Positions 18,325 through 27,082 of a stretch of 64,000 nt of DNA are shown piece by piece; position 1 is the stretch's first letter; every line of letters starts with the position of its first letter. The DNA is from Bacteroidales bacterium. GTDB lineage: Bacteria > Bacteroidota > Bacteroidia > Bacteroidales > Marinilabiliaceae. The stretch spans positions 62,001 to 126,000 of the forward strand of contig QKJP01000005.1 in assembly GCA_003249255.1 (NCBI GenBank). Direction: 5' to 3'. Made by a program: the position numbers and the translations under genes. The notes beneath the pieces were generated by a model. The model did no database searches. It had not been told where the DNA came from and saw nothing but the letters and a program-made list of their open reading frames with translations.

Positions 18325-19017
18325 ATGAGTGGACAATTAGTAAAACTAAAAATTGAAGCTTTTAAGGATGATTTGTTCAATGATGAAGTTGACAATGGCA
18401 CCTTCAATGCACTTTTTAACCCGGAAAGCTACAACTTAAACTATCAGGTTGTTAACAATAAAACAGCAGCTCACGGTTCAAGCGGTAGTAAACCAAAGTA
18501 TAATAATAAAAAGCCAACCGGATTAAATCTGGAATTCTTATTTGATAGAACTGGTGCAGCTTTAGGTGTAGAAAAAAAGAAAGATCTAAACATTCAGGAT
18601 GATCTGGATGCCTTTAAAAGAATTGTCTTTGATCACAATGGAGATATTCACAAACCTCATTATTTGAAAATCACCTGGGGAACCTTACTATTTAAAGGGT
18701 GTTTAGAAAGCCTTGACATTACTTATAAGCTTTTTTCTCCACAAGGAGCTCCGTTAAGAGCTGTAGCAAAAGCCAATTTTTCAGACGTAATTAATTCAAA
18801 GCTTAATGCAGCAAAGAATAAGAATAGTTCTCCAGATCTTACCCACATTAGAGTAGTAAAAGAAGGTGACACGCTCCCATTGATGACACAAAAAATCTAT
18901 GGTGATTCTAAATACTACCTCCATGTCGCTAAGGTGAATAAGATTGTAAATTTCAGAAAGCTTGTAGCCGGCACTAAAATCATTTTTCCACCCATAGAAA
19001 CAATGGCAAATAATTAA
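18325..19017 (+). CDS. LysM-containing baseplate hub protein (Pvc7-like)
   Basis: A 230-residue protein. The N-terminal part (LVKLKIEAFKDDLF, GTFNALFNPESYNLNYQV) and the middle (NLEFLFDRTGA, LKITWGTLLFKGCLESLDI) match the CIS tube-initiator/LysM family. The C-terminal 50 residues form a LysM-type domain (VVKEGDTLPLMTQKIYGD, then VNKIVNFRKLVAGTKIIFPP). In PVC the equivalent protein lies between tube and spike and corresponds to phage gp53-like or tail-initiation proteins. It is 12 bases downstream of the DUF5908 gene. Confidence 0.9.
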   Translation: MSGQLVKLKIEAFKDDLFNDEVDNGTFNALFNPESYNLNYQVVNNKTAAHGSSGSKPKYNNKKPTGLNLEFLFDRTGAALGVEKKKDLNIQDDLDAFKRIVFDHNGDIHKPHYLKITWGTLLFKGCLESLDITYKLFSPQGAPLRAVAKANFSDVINSKLNAAKNKNSSPDLTHIRVVKEGDTLPLMTQKIYGDSKYYLHVAKVNKIVNFRKLVAGTKIIFPPIETMANN

Positions 19018-19036
19018 GTAGCAATACACTATTAGA

Positions 19037-20776
19037 ATGAGTTCAAAGGCTAATACACATAATTCAACAGGTTTAGTAAGCTACAAACTATTCATAAACG
19101 GAGAGGCAATGCCTACGACGATCCCTGTTTTGTCTATTGTGGTTGACAAACAAATAAACCGCATTCCTAGTGCCAAAGTCGTTATCATTGATGGTAATCC
19201 TGCAGAGCAAGATTTCGCCATCAATAAGACCGATTATTTTATTCCCGGCAATGAAATCGAAATTAAATTAGGTTACGATAGTAATGATGAAACTGTCTTT
19301 AAAGGCATCATCATAAAAAACAGCATTAAAGTTAGCTCCTTTAGTGCTACTCTAAATATTGAATGCAGAGATAAAACAACAAAACTAACCACCAGTAGAA
19401 AAAGTAAAGTTTTCACAGATTCTACCGACAGTGATGCCTTTTATACCATCCTGGAAAACCATGAAATTGAAGCCGAAATAGAAGCAACTGAGCTAACACA
19501 TAAGCAATTGGTTCAATATGATTGTACTGATTGGGATTTTATACTGTCACGTACTCAAGCTAATGGGAAAGTATGTATTTGCAATAATGGAGAACTAAAA
19601 ATTCACACGCCTGATTTATCACAGGAAGCCATAACTACCATTACCTACGGCAATAACTTATTGAGTTTTGATGCCGAAATGGATGCCCGTCATCAGTTTG
19701 CTTCAGTTACTTCCCGCAATTGGGACATCGCGCAACAAAGCATTATCGAAAAAACAGCCAATACCGAAAAGCTTGAACTAAGCGGCAATATTGATCCGGA
19801 AGATCTTTCAAAGGTTAATGGAGAAGATCCATTAGAGCTAAACTTTGGAAGCTCATCTTCTGACGAAGAAATTCAAATCTGGGCCAATGCCAAAGCCTAT
19901 TTTAACCAAATGGCAAAAGTAAGAGGCCGCATCTCTTTTGAAGGCATTGCAACATGCAATCCGGATAGTATGATTAATCTGCAAGGTTGTGGAGATCGCT
20001 TCAATGGAAAGGTTTACATCTCAGGTATACGACACGAAATGGCCAATGGTAATTGGACGACGGATGCGCAATTTGGAATAAACCCGGAATGGTTTACCGA
20101 GAAGCACGACATTTCGCCACAACCTGCAGCAGGCTTATTTTCTGCTGTTAATGGTTTACAGGTGGGCATCGTATTAGCCTTTGAAGAAGATACTGAAGGC
20201 GAATACCGCATTAAGGTAAAATGCCCCTTAGTGGATAATGAAAATGATGGACTATGGGCAAGAGTTGCCACATTTGATGCCGGACCAAACAGAGGAGGCT
20301 TTTTCTTTCCTGAAGAAGGTGATGAGGTCATTATTGGTTTCTTTAACGACAACCCTAATGATGCCGTTATACTAGGATCATTATACAGCAGTTCGAAACA
20401 ACCCGACATTATACCAACCCAAGAAAATAATGAAAAGGGATTCATCTCCAAAAATGGTTTAAAATTCATTTTTGACGATGAAAAGAAAGCAATTTCATTA
20501 AAAACACAAAATGGTAATAAAATCCATATTAGTGAAAATGATGCATCGATTTCTATCTCTGATGCAAACAGCAACTGCATTACTATGAACAGTGATGGCA
20601 TCGAAATTATTAGTAGCAAAGACCTGAAATTATCAGCCGAGGGTGATGTTGAAATCAATGGATGTAACCTTGAACTATCGGCCAATGGAGAATTTAAAGC
20701 TGAAGCTAGTACTTCCAGTGAAATAACGAGTGCCGGCACAACAGCATTAAAAGGTTCAATCATAAACATTAACTAA
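19037..20776 (+). CDS. VgrG-like central spike protein (Pvc8-like)
   Basis: A 579-residue spike protein. Residues about 1-350 form the gp27-like hub (VDKQINRIPSAKVVIIDGN, FKGIIIKNSIKV, YDCTDWDFILSRTQANG). Residues about 365-450 are the gp5 OB-fold (GLQVGIVLAFEEDTEGEYRI, then FFFPEEGDEVIIGFFNDNP). The C-terminal part is a repetitive beta-helix (NGLKFIFDDEKKAISLKTQNG onwards, ending in short strands with alternating hydrophobics). The PAAR tip gene follows one base after the stop, as expected for spike plus tip. No effector extension is seen at the C-terminus. Confidence 0.95.
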   Translation: MSSKANTHNSTGLVSYKLFINGEAMPTTIPVLSIVVDKQINRIPSAKVVIIDGNPAEQDFAINKTDYFIPGNEIEIKLGYDSNDETVFKGIIIKNSIKVSSFSATLNIECRDKTTKLTTSRKSKVFTDSTDSDAFYTILENHEIEAEIEATELTHKQLVQYDCTDWDFILSRTQANGKVCICNNGELKIHTPDLSQEAITTITYGNNLLSFDAEMDARHQFASVTSRNWDIAQQSIIEKTANTEKLELSGNIDPEDLSKVNGEDPLELNFGSSSSDEEIQIWANAKAYFNQMAKVRGRISFEGIATCNPDSMINLQGCGDRFNGKVYISGIRHEMANGNWTTDAQFGINPEWFTEKHDISPQPAAGLFSAVNGLQVGIVLAFEEDTEGEYRIKVKCPLVDNENDGLWARVATFDAGPNRGGFFFPEEGDEVIIGFFNDNPNDAVILGSLYSSSKQPDIIPTQENNEKGFISKNGLKFIFDDEKKAISLKTQNGNKIHISENDASISISDANSNCITMNSDGIEIISSKDLKLSAEGDVEINGCNLELSANGEFKAEASTSSEITSAGTTALKGSIININ

Positions 20777-20777
20777 A

Positions 20778-21068
20778 ATGGGAAAACCTGCAGCCAGATT
20801 AAATGATTTACACAGTTGCCCCATAAGCAGCCCTAATCCTCATGTGGGTGGAATAATTCTAGGCCCGGGAACTCCCAATGTAAATATTGGCGGTTTACCC
20901 GCAGCTTGCATGAGTGATATATGCCAATGTGCCGGTCCTCCCAATACGATAGTAACTGGTTCAGCTACCGTATTTATTGGAGGTAAACCTGCAGCTAGAA
21001 TGGGTGATTCAACGGCACATGGCGGCACTATTACTGCCGGATGCGCAACAGTATTAATTGGTGATTAA
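20778..21068 (+). CDS. PAAR-domain spike tip protein (Pvc10-like)
   Basis: A 96-residue protein made only of a PAAR domain: MGKPAARLNDLHSCP at the start, GGIILGPGTPNVNIGGLPAA in the middle, and a second GGKPAARMGDSTAHGG motif followed by GCATVLIGD. Histidines and cysteines for metal binding at the cone tip are present. It sharpens the spike and could carry cargo on it. It lies between the spike and gp25 genes. Confidence 0.95.
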   Translation: MGKPAARLNDLHSCPISSPNPHVGGIILGPGTPNVNIGGLPAACMSDICQCAGPPNTIVTGSATVFIGGKPAARMGDSTAHGGTITAGCATVLIGD

Positions 21069-21074
21069 AAAAAC

Positions 21075-21488
21075 ATGAGCATAAATAATTCATTTTTAGG
21101 TAAAGGTTGGTGCTTCCCTCCGGAATTCAATAAAAGCAATGCCGAAGTTGAAATGACCGAGGATGAGCTGGATATAAAAAAAAGTCTGGAAATATTATTA
21201 TCCACACATCCGGGCGAAAGAATCATGCACCCCAATTTTGGTTGTGATCTGACTCAACTCTTGTTTCAACCATTAAACCTTTCACTTATAACGCATATAA
21301 GTGACATCATTGAAACGGCTATTATTCTGCACGAACCCAGAATAGATGTATCAAATATTTCAATTGAACAGTCTGAAGAAAATCAGGCGCTTATGCTGAT
21401 AACAATTGATTACTCTATTCGCATTACCAATACCAGACATAACATGGTCTATCCTTTTTATAAAAAAGAAGGAACTGAATTAGATTAA
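21075..21488 (+). CDS. gp25-like baseplate wedge protein (Pvc9-like)
   Basis: A 137-residue GPW/gp25 family protein, a small baseplate wedge subunit that also nucleates the sheath. The family core reads DIKKSLEILLSTHPGERIMH followed by PNFGCDLTQLLF, then a helical segment and ITIDYSIRITNTRHN at the end. A leading stretch of about 30 residues (FLGKGWCFPPEFNKSNAEV) is common in eCIS members. It starts 6 bases after the PAAR stop. Confidence 0.95.
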   Translation: MSINNSFLGKGWCFPPEFNKSNAEVEMTEDELDIKKSLEILLSTHPGERIMHPNFGCDLTQLLFQPLNLSLITHISDIIETAIILHEPRIDVSNISIEQSEENQALMLITIDYSIRITNTRHNMVYPFYKKEGTELD

Positions 21489-21489
21489 G

Positions 21490-24423
21490 ATGAACTTAAA
21501 TAATACAACCTATAATTATTCTACGGCTGAGGGTACTACACAAAATGACCGATTTTTAGAAGCCCTTAATCCGGATAGTGTATTAATCCAAGACTTTTCC
21601 ACTCAAGATTGGATGAAGTTTGCCTGGCATTTTGCCAAACAGGTCAACTACTTTAACCCGAACAACGAACTAGATGGTAACTGGCAAAACTTTTTCACCA
21701 AAGAAGAAGAAATAGAAGCCGTATTAAAGGATGCAGAAAACAATGCCAACCTCACTCCTCACCTTACTTTGTTCGTTTGTTTCTTAAAACTTCTGGAATA
21801 CAACAGTACGCATATCAATAAAATCACATCACGACATCTTGATTTTTATTATTCCGAAATATTAAAAATCAATAAGAAGGAACCGGTGGCAGATCAAGCG
21901 TTTGTTTTGTTCGAGTTGGCCAAAAACCAAACGGACCATACTCTTGAATCCGGTACAACTCTTATAGGGCCAAAAGATGCAAAAGGAAACACCTTAAAAT
22001 ATAAGTTAAAAGAAGATGCCTTTATCAACAATGCAAAAATAGCAGATCTAAAAAGCATCTACATTCATGATGCTGATGATCAAAAAGCTTTTAAAGCTTC
22101 GACTAACGCACCAATAGATAACAACATTTTAGCTGATAATCCGGAGAACGGATGGTATCCATTTGGCTTTTCAAGTTCTGAAAATACAGATGTAAAACCG
22201 GGTTTTATAATATCTTCTCCGCAACTGCAAAACATAAAGGCAGGTTGCACAATAGACATCGTCTTAGACCTTGAAAACGACCTTCCTTATGCTTATGAGG
22301 TAATAAAAGAAAGCTTAACAATTGAACTGAGTGGTAAAAAAAGCTGGTTAAAATCAGATGACATTAGAGGAAGAATCATCCACCCTCATGCAGCCAGTTC
22401 CGGAGGGAGCAAACTCATTATTGGTACATATATACATACCTCTTTGGATAAAGTTCAAACGCCAACCTTTAAAGTCCCTTTTGAAGCCAAACATCCATTG
22501 CTTAAAATCAGCTTTAACGCGAGTACGAAATTGGGTTTTCAAATAGCTCAGCATTTAAGCACCAATAAGCTCACAAAAATCAAATTAAAAACTCAAAAGT
22601 GGGAAAGCGCAAACCTTGATATTTCAAATGACTTTGGCAAACTAAAAACTGATAAACCTTTCGTTCCATTTGGCCACCAACCAACAAAAGATTCAAAAGT
22701 AATCATTAAAGCGCCTGAAATATTCGACCAAAAACTTACGCAGGCGCATTTAAATATTAAATGGAAAAATCCTCCTTCTGATATAAAAATGCATTATTCT
22801 GCTTACAAAGAAGGTTACTTAAACAAAAAGACATTTAGCTCCTCAACTCCCATCGTTAACAACTGTAATCATTTTACTGCAAATGTAAACAGCTATACCG
22901 ATGGCAACAATGAGAAAATACAAGAAAACGTTGGCTTATTTGCGGCTAAAGACAATAAATCTGTAAGCATCTCCCTTCTTGAAAAGCCAATAAATTTCAA
23001 AAGAAACACGGAAATACACCTTTCACTTAACCAATCTTTTTTGCATGAAGTGTACCCAAAGGTTTTAGCTTTATCTATGATGGATGAAAGCATCACAAAC
23101 ATACCCCATGAACCTTACACGCCTTGTATTGAAAACATAGAGATTAGCTACACTTCAGAGAGTGAAGTATCCTTAACCGAATTTCCCATTGATAATAATA
23201 AGTCATTAGAAACATACCATATTCACCCTTTTGGGTATTCAAAAATCGAACCTGCTTCTGCAATAGATTTTACCGGTATACTGCCATACTATTCTCAAGG
23301 AGGCGAACTATACATCGGTTTAGAAAACATCCAAGCACCCCAACAAATATCGCTGCTTTTCGAAATGGTGGAAGGTTCTGAAAATCCGCAGCAAGTAGAG
23401 AAACAGGAAAGCAATGCGCTTAAATGGAGCTATTTAGGCAATAAACGATGGGAAACACTTGAAGATTCTGATATCATTACAAATACAACCGATCAGTTTC
23501 TAAAAACGGGCATTGTAAAAATTAACATTCCTGCAGAAGCTTGTGATAATAATCCAATCCTTCCAACCGGATTACATTGGCTAAAAATTTCAAACAGTGG
23601 CTCTTTTGATGCGGTGTGTAAAATTAAAAACATCTATACCCAAGCGGCCCATCTGGAGTTTAAAGAAAACAATAACACTTTAGAGCATTTAAGTAATGGC
23701 TTAGCTGCCGGATCAATTAAAAGCTTTGAAAAGAAGGTTGGTGAGATTAAAAAAATTAGCCAACCCATAGCTTCTTTTGGTGGGGTTCCTAAAGAAACAC
23801 AAACTGAATATTACCGCAGAGTGAGTGAACGCTTGCGTCACAAAAATAAAGCTATTACCCAATGGGATTATGAGCATTTGATCTTAGATCAATTCCCAGA
23901 AATTTATAAAACCAAATGTTTAAACCACACTTCAAAAGAATCTTCTTTTGCACCGGGAGAAGTGCTTATCATCGTAATTCCAAACCTAAAAAACATTAAC
24001 GAAACCAACTTCTCTTTGCCAATGGTTAGCAAAGCCAAGCTTAATTCCATTGAAAACTTCATTAACCAACACAACAGCGAGCATATTAAGGCTTCTGTAA
24101 TAAACCCTGTGTACGAAGAAGTAAAGATTGAAGTTAAAGTCAAGTTCAAAAATAATTATGATGCCAACAGTGCCCGAAAAGAACTTAATAATGCATTGCG
24201 AAGCTTTTTGTCTCCTTGGGCTTTTAGTAGTAATACGGAATTAAAGTTTGGTACTAACATATATTTTTCAACACTAATCACCTACATCGACCAATTAGAA
24301 TACGTGGATTTTTTAAGTGAAATCAAAATGAAGCATAATGGCAGTTTTAAGAGCATGATAGAGCCTTCTTCACCCAAGGCAATATTGGTTTCAGCCAAAG
24401 AACACGACATTAAATTTCTCTAA
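21490..24423 (+). CDS. Baseplate J-like wedge protein (Pvc11-like)
   Basis: A 977-residue protein in the position of Pvc11/gp6. Its C-terminal third carries the baseplate-J features: IASFGGVPKETQTEYYRRVS, ERLRHKNKAITQWDYEHLIL and a final region with ELNNALRSFLSPW and LKFGTNIYFSTLITYID. The long N-terminal part (with LEYNSTHINKITSRHLDFYY near residue 100 and beta-rich segments after) is typical of the large Bacteroidota versions. It assembles with the following gene product into the six wedges around the spike. It starts one base after the gp25 stop. Confidence 0.88.
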   Translation: MNLNNTTYNYSTAEGTTQNDRFLEALNPDSVLIQDFSTQDWMKFAWHFAKQVNYFNPNNELDGNWQNFFTKEEEIEAVLKDAENNANLTPHLTLFVCFLKLLEYNSTHINKITSRHLDFYYSEILKINKKEPVADQAFVLFELAKNQTDHTLESGTTLIGPKDAKGNTLKYKLKEDAFINNAKIADLKSIYIHDADDQKAFKASTNAPIDNNILADNPENGWYPFGFSSSENTDVKPGFIISSPQLQNIKAGCTIDIVLDLENDLPYAYEVIKESLTIELSGKKSWLKSDDIRGRIIHPHAASSGGSKLIIGTYIHTSLDKVQTPTFKVPFEAKHPLLKISFNASTKLGFQIAQHLSTNKLTKIKLKTQKWESANLDISNDFGKLKTDKPFVPFGHQPTKDSKVIIKAPEIFDQKLTQAHLNIKWKNPPSDIKMHYSAYKEGYLNKKTFSSSTPIVNNCNHFTANVNSYTDGNNEKIQENVGLFAAKDNKSVSISLLEKPINFKRNTEIHLSLNQSFLHEVYPKVLALSMMDESITNIPHEPYTPCIENIEISYTSESEVSLTEFPIDNNKSLETYHIHPFGYSKIEPASAIDFTGILPYYSQGGELYIGLENIQAPQQISLLFEMVEGSENPQQVEKQESNALKWSYLGNKRWETLEDSDIITNTTDQFLKTGIVKINIPAEACDNNPILPTGLHWLKISNSGSFDAVCKIKNIYTQAAHLEFKENNNTLEHLSNGLAAGSIKSFEKKVGEIKKISQPIASFGGVPKETQTEYYRRVSERLRHKNKAITQWDYEHLILDQFPEIYKTKCLNHTSKESSFAPGEVLIIVIPNLKNINETNFSLPMVSKAKLNSIENFINQHNSEHIKASVINPVYEEVKIEVKVKFKNNYDANSARKELNNALRSFLSPWAFSSNTELKFGTNIYFSTLITYIDQLEYVDFLSEIKMKHNGSFKSMIEPSSPKAILVSAKEHDIKFL

Positions 24424-24441
24424 TTGTGCAAGATTAAAAAA

Positions 24442-27072
24442 ATGGATAATATCACTTCACATATAACTATACCGGGTAATACCTCATCGAACGATGATCT
24501 GGATTTAGCTTTCTTAAAACAAAAGGGAATTGAGTACATCGAAAAGCTGGGAGGAAAGCTGTGGACAGACTATAACACGCACGATCCGGGTATTACCACG
24601 CTTGAATTATTAGCTTATGCCATTACCGATTTAGGTTTGCGTATGAAGTTGCCCATCGAAGATCTTTTAAGCAGTAATTCAAATCACTTTACACCGCTAA
24701 AGGAGCAGTTTTTCAGTGCTGAAAATATTCTTCCGTCTAGTCCGGTTACAGCTATCGATTACCGTAAGTTGTTTATTGATATCGATGGCGTAAAAAATGC
24801 GTGGATCGAACCCTATTCCAAGAAAGTTTTTATTGATGAAGAACATAAACAAATTTCCTATTGGGCAGACCGTGGTTCTCGTTTTAAAAGTGTTCATCTA
24901 AAAGGATTATACCACATCCTTATCGAACTTGAAGAGCTTAATCCGAATCGAGAGCAAAAAGAAGAAATCACCGAAAAAGTAAAGTTGTGCTACCACGAGA
25001 ACCGCAATCTTTGCGAAGATTTAGTTTCTATCAACCACATTGATGAAGAACAAATAAAGGTTTGTGCTAATATAGAATTAGTACCAGAGGCTGATGAAGA
25101 ATTGGTTCACGCTAAAGTACTAAGAGCGGTTGATCAATATCTCAATCCCAAAGTGAAATTCCATAGCCTTAACGCCATGTTGGAAAAAGGCTATAGTGTT
25201 GAAGAAATTTTTGATGGGCCATTACTTAAAAATGGCTTTATCGACACCAAAGAATTAGAGCAATCTGAGTTAATTAAAGCAATTCATCTTTCTGATATTA
25301 CCAGAATCATCATGGAAATTGATGAAGTGGCCTTAATAAAAGACATTTCGATTGGGCGAAAAGATGAAGATACTTCCAGAAACGAAGATAAAGTCTGGAG
25401 CATTCAGATAAAAGATGGTGTTAAACCCATACGCTGTCAAGACAGTACTTTCAACTATTGCAAAGGCTTACTACCACTCATTGTTAATGAGAAAAAGGTA
25501 GAAGCATATACAAAGTTATTTGAAGAACAAGAGCAGCAAGAAGCTTTTGAAATATCTCAAAACACCACCTTATCAATTCCCAAGGGCGATCAATTAGACA
25601 TTGGTGAGTACACATCTATTCAAAGCACTTATCCGGAAAATTATGGCTTAAGTGAATTTGGATTATCGGCCGATGCCTCTCCACAAAGAAAAGCTCAAGC
25701 CAAACAGTTAAAAGCTTACCTCTTGTTTTTTGATCAGATATTAGCCAGTTATTTTGCGCAATTAAGTAAGGTAAAAGACTTGTTATCGGTAAATAACACA
25801 AACTCAAACACCTATTTTTCGCAAGTTGTAAAAGATGTAGTGAATATTGAAGATTTGGTTTCAAAAGATTATCTGGGAGATAATAATGAACGGCTGTTCA
25901 CTTCTCTTTTTGAGCAAATAAAAAGTAACAAAGCCAAACGCAATCAAATCCTCGATCATTTATTGGCACGTTTTGCAGAGAATTTTAGCCAGTATGCTTT
26001 CATCATGAAAGACCTATATGGCACCAATAGTGAAGAGGCTATTATAAAAGCGAAAGAAGGCTTCCTGAATAATTATGCACAATTAAGCGCTACCCGCGGA
26101 TTAGGCTTTAATAAACTCAGTGCTCCGGAAACCATGTGGGATTCAGATAATGTTTCCGGTTACATCAAACGCCTATCTTTATTGGCAGGCATTAGCAATT
26201 GTAACAGACGTAATATTTCGTCGGATAAAATTGAAGTTTATCAGGAAAAAGATAGCGATGGCCTAAATGAGTACCGTTGGCGAATTAGAGGATACGATCG
26301 AAAAATTATGTTATCGTCTTCTCAGAAATACACCAACACTCTGAAACTTTACGAAGAAATTAAACAGGTACAAGATCTGGGAACCAATCCCAAAGCTTAT
26401 GAAATTAAGCGTGCAAAAAACGGGAAGTACCACATCAACATGGTTAATCCGGAGATAAAGCCTGGCAAGAAAAACTACATTATTGCCCGTCGCATTGAAT
26501 TCTTCTCAAGCAGTGAAGAAGCGCAACAAGTCGTGCAGAATATCATGACTGTGATGGAAGATAAGCACTACAATGAAGGCATCTTTTTAGTGGAGCATAT
26601 TTTATTAAGACCTAATTCAGGGCAAAGCAGAGCTATTGCACCAGAGGCATTCTTACCGCCCATCGAATTGGACAATGGCATCATAGAGCCCTACTCTTTT
26701 CAGTTAACCATTGTATTACCGGGATGGACCAAGCGCTTTTCAAACTTAGACTACCGTACTTTTATGGAAGACTTGATTCGCAAAGAATTACCGGCTCACC
26801 TCTTCCCTCAAATAAGATGGGTAGGCTACCAGGCGGGCAAATTTGACGAGAATGAAAACAATGACCTTGTAGAGTTTGAAAAATCATGGAAAACCTATCT
26901 GGAAACCATGAATGACAAAGATGAAGGAATGAATATCCTCCCCAAACTCAATCATGACCTTTGCCAGTTAAATAACATTTATCCTTCGGCAACGCTGCAA
27001 GATTGCGAAGACGACAACGATAAAATCAAGGGTAAATTAATATTAGGAAAATCAGTTTTAGGACAATTATAA
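24442..27072 (+). CDS. Second large baseplate wedge protein (Pvc12/gp7-like)
   Basis: A protein of about 876 residues following the J-like gene, the position of Pvc12. The N-terminus has the motif WTDYNTHDPGITTLELLAYA followed by ITDLGLRMKLPIED, seen at the start of many eCIS wedge proteins. The middle has a conserved-looking QRKAQAKQLKAYLLFFDQIL segment, and the C-terminal part has FLVEHILLRP and ITWVGYQ-like strands. The ATG at 24442 is preferred to a TTG at 24424 that directly follows the previous stop. It contacts gp6/J and the baseplate periphery in related particles. The family assignment rests on position and the N-terminal motif. Confidence 0.82.
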   Translation: MDNITSHITIPGNTSSNDDLDLAFLKQKGIEYIEKLGGKLWTDYNTHDPGITTLELLAYAITDLGLRMKLPIEDLLSSNSNHFTPLKEQFFSAENILPSSPVTAIDYRKLFIDIDGVKNAWIEPYSKKVFIDEEHKQISYWADRGSRFKSVHLKGLYHILIELEELNPNREQKEEITEKVKLCYHENRNLCEDLVSINHIDEEQIKVCANIELVPEADEELVHAKVLRAVDQYLNPKVKFHSLNAMLEKGYSVEEIFDGPLLKNGFIDTKELEQSELIKAIHLSDITRIIMEIDEVALIKDISIGRKDEDTSRNEDKVWSIQIKDGVKPIRCQDSTFNYCKGLLPLIVNEKKVEAYTKLFEEQEQQEAFEISQNTTLSIPKGDQLDIGEYTSIQSTYPENYGLSEFGLSADASPQRKAQAKQLKAYLLFFDQILASYFAQLSKVKDLLSVNNTNSNTYFSQVVKDVVNIEDLVSKDYLGDNNERLFTSLFEQIKSNKAKRNQILDHLLARFAENFSQYAFIMKDLYGTNSEEAIIKAKEGFLNNYAQLSATRGLGFNKLSAPETMWDSDNVSGYIKRLSLLAGISNCNRRNISSDKIEVYQEKDSDGLNEYRWRIRGYDRKIMLSSSQKYTNTLKLYEEIKQVQDLGTNPKAYEIKRAKNGKYHINMVNPEIKPGKKNYIIARRIEFFSSSEEAQQVVQNIMTVMEDKHYNEGIFLVEHILLRPNSGQSRAIAPEAFLPPIELDNGIIEPYSFQLTIVLPGWTKRFSNLDYRTFMEDLIRKELPAHLFPQIRWVGYQAGKFDENENNDLVEFEKSWKTYLETMNDKDEGMNILPKLNHDLCQLNNIYPSATLQDCEDDNDKIKGKLILGKSVLGQL

Positions 27073-27082
27073 TTCAGCTAAA

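Noticed and set aside
20014-20769. A 251-codon minus-strand ORF inside the spike gene
   Set aside because: It is fully antisense to the conserved VgrG-like OB-fold and beta-helix region and shows no protein-like motif.
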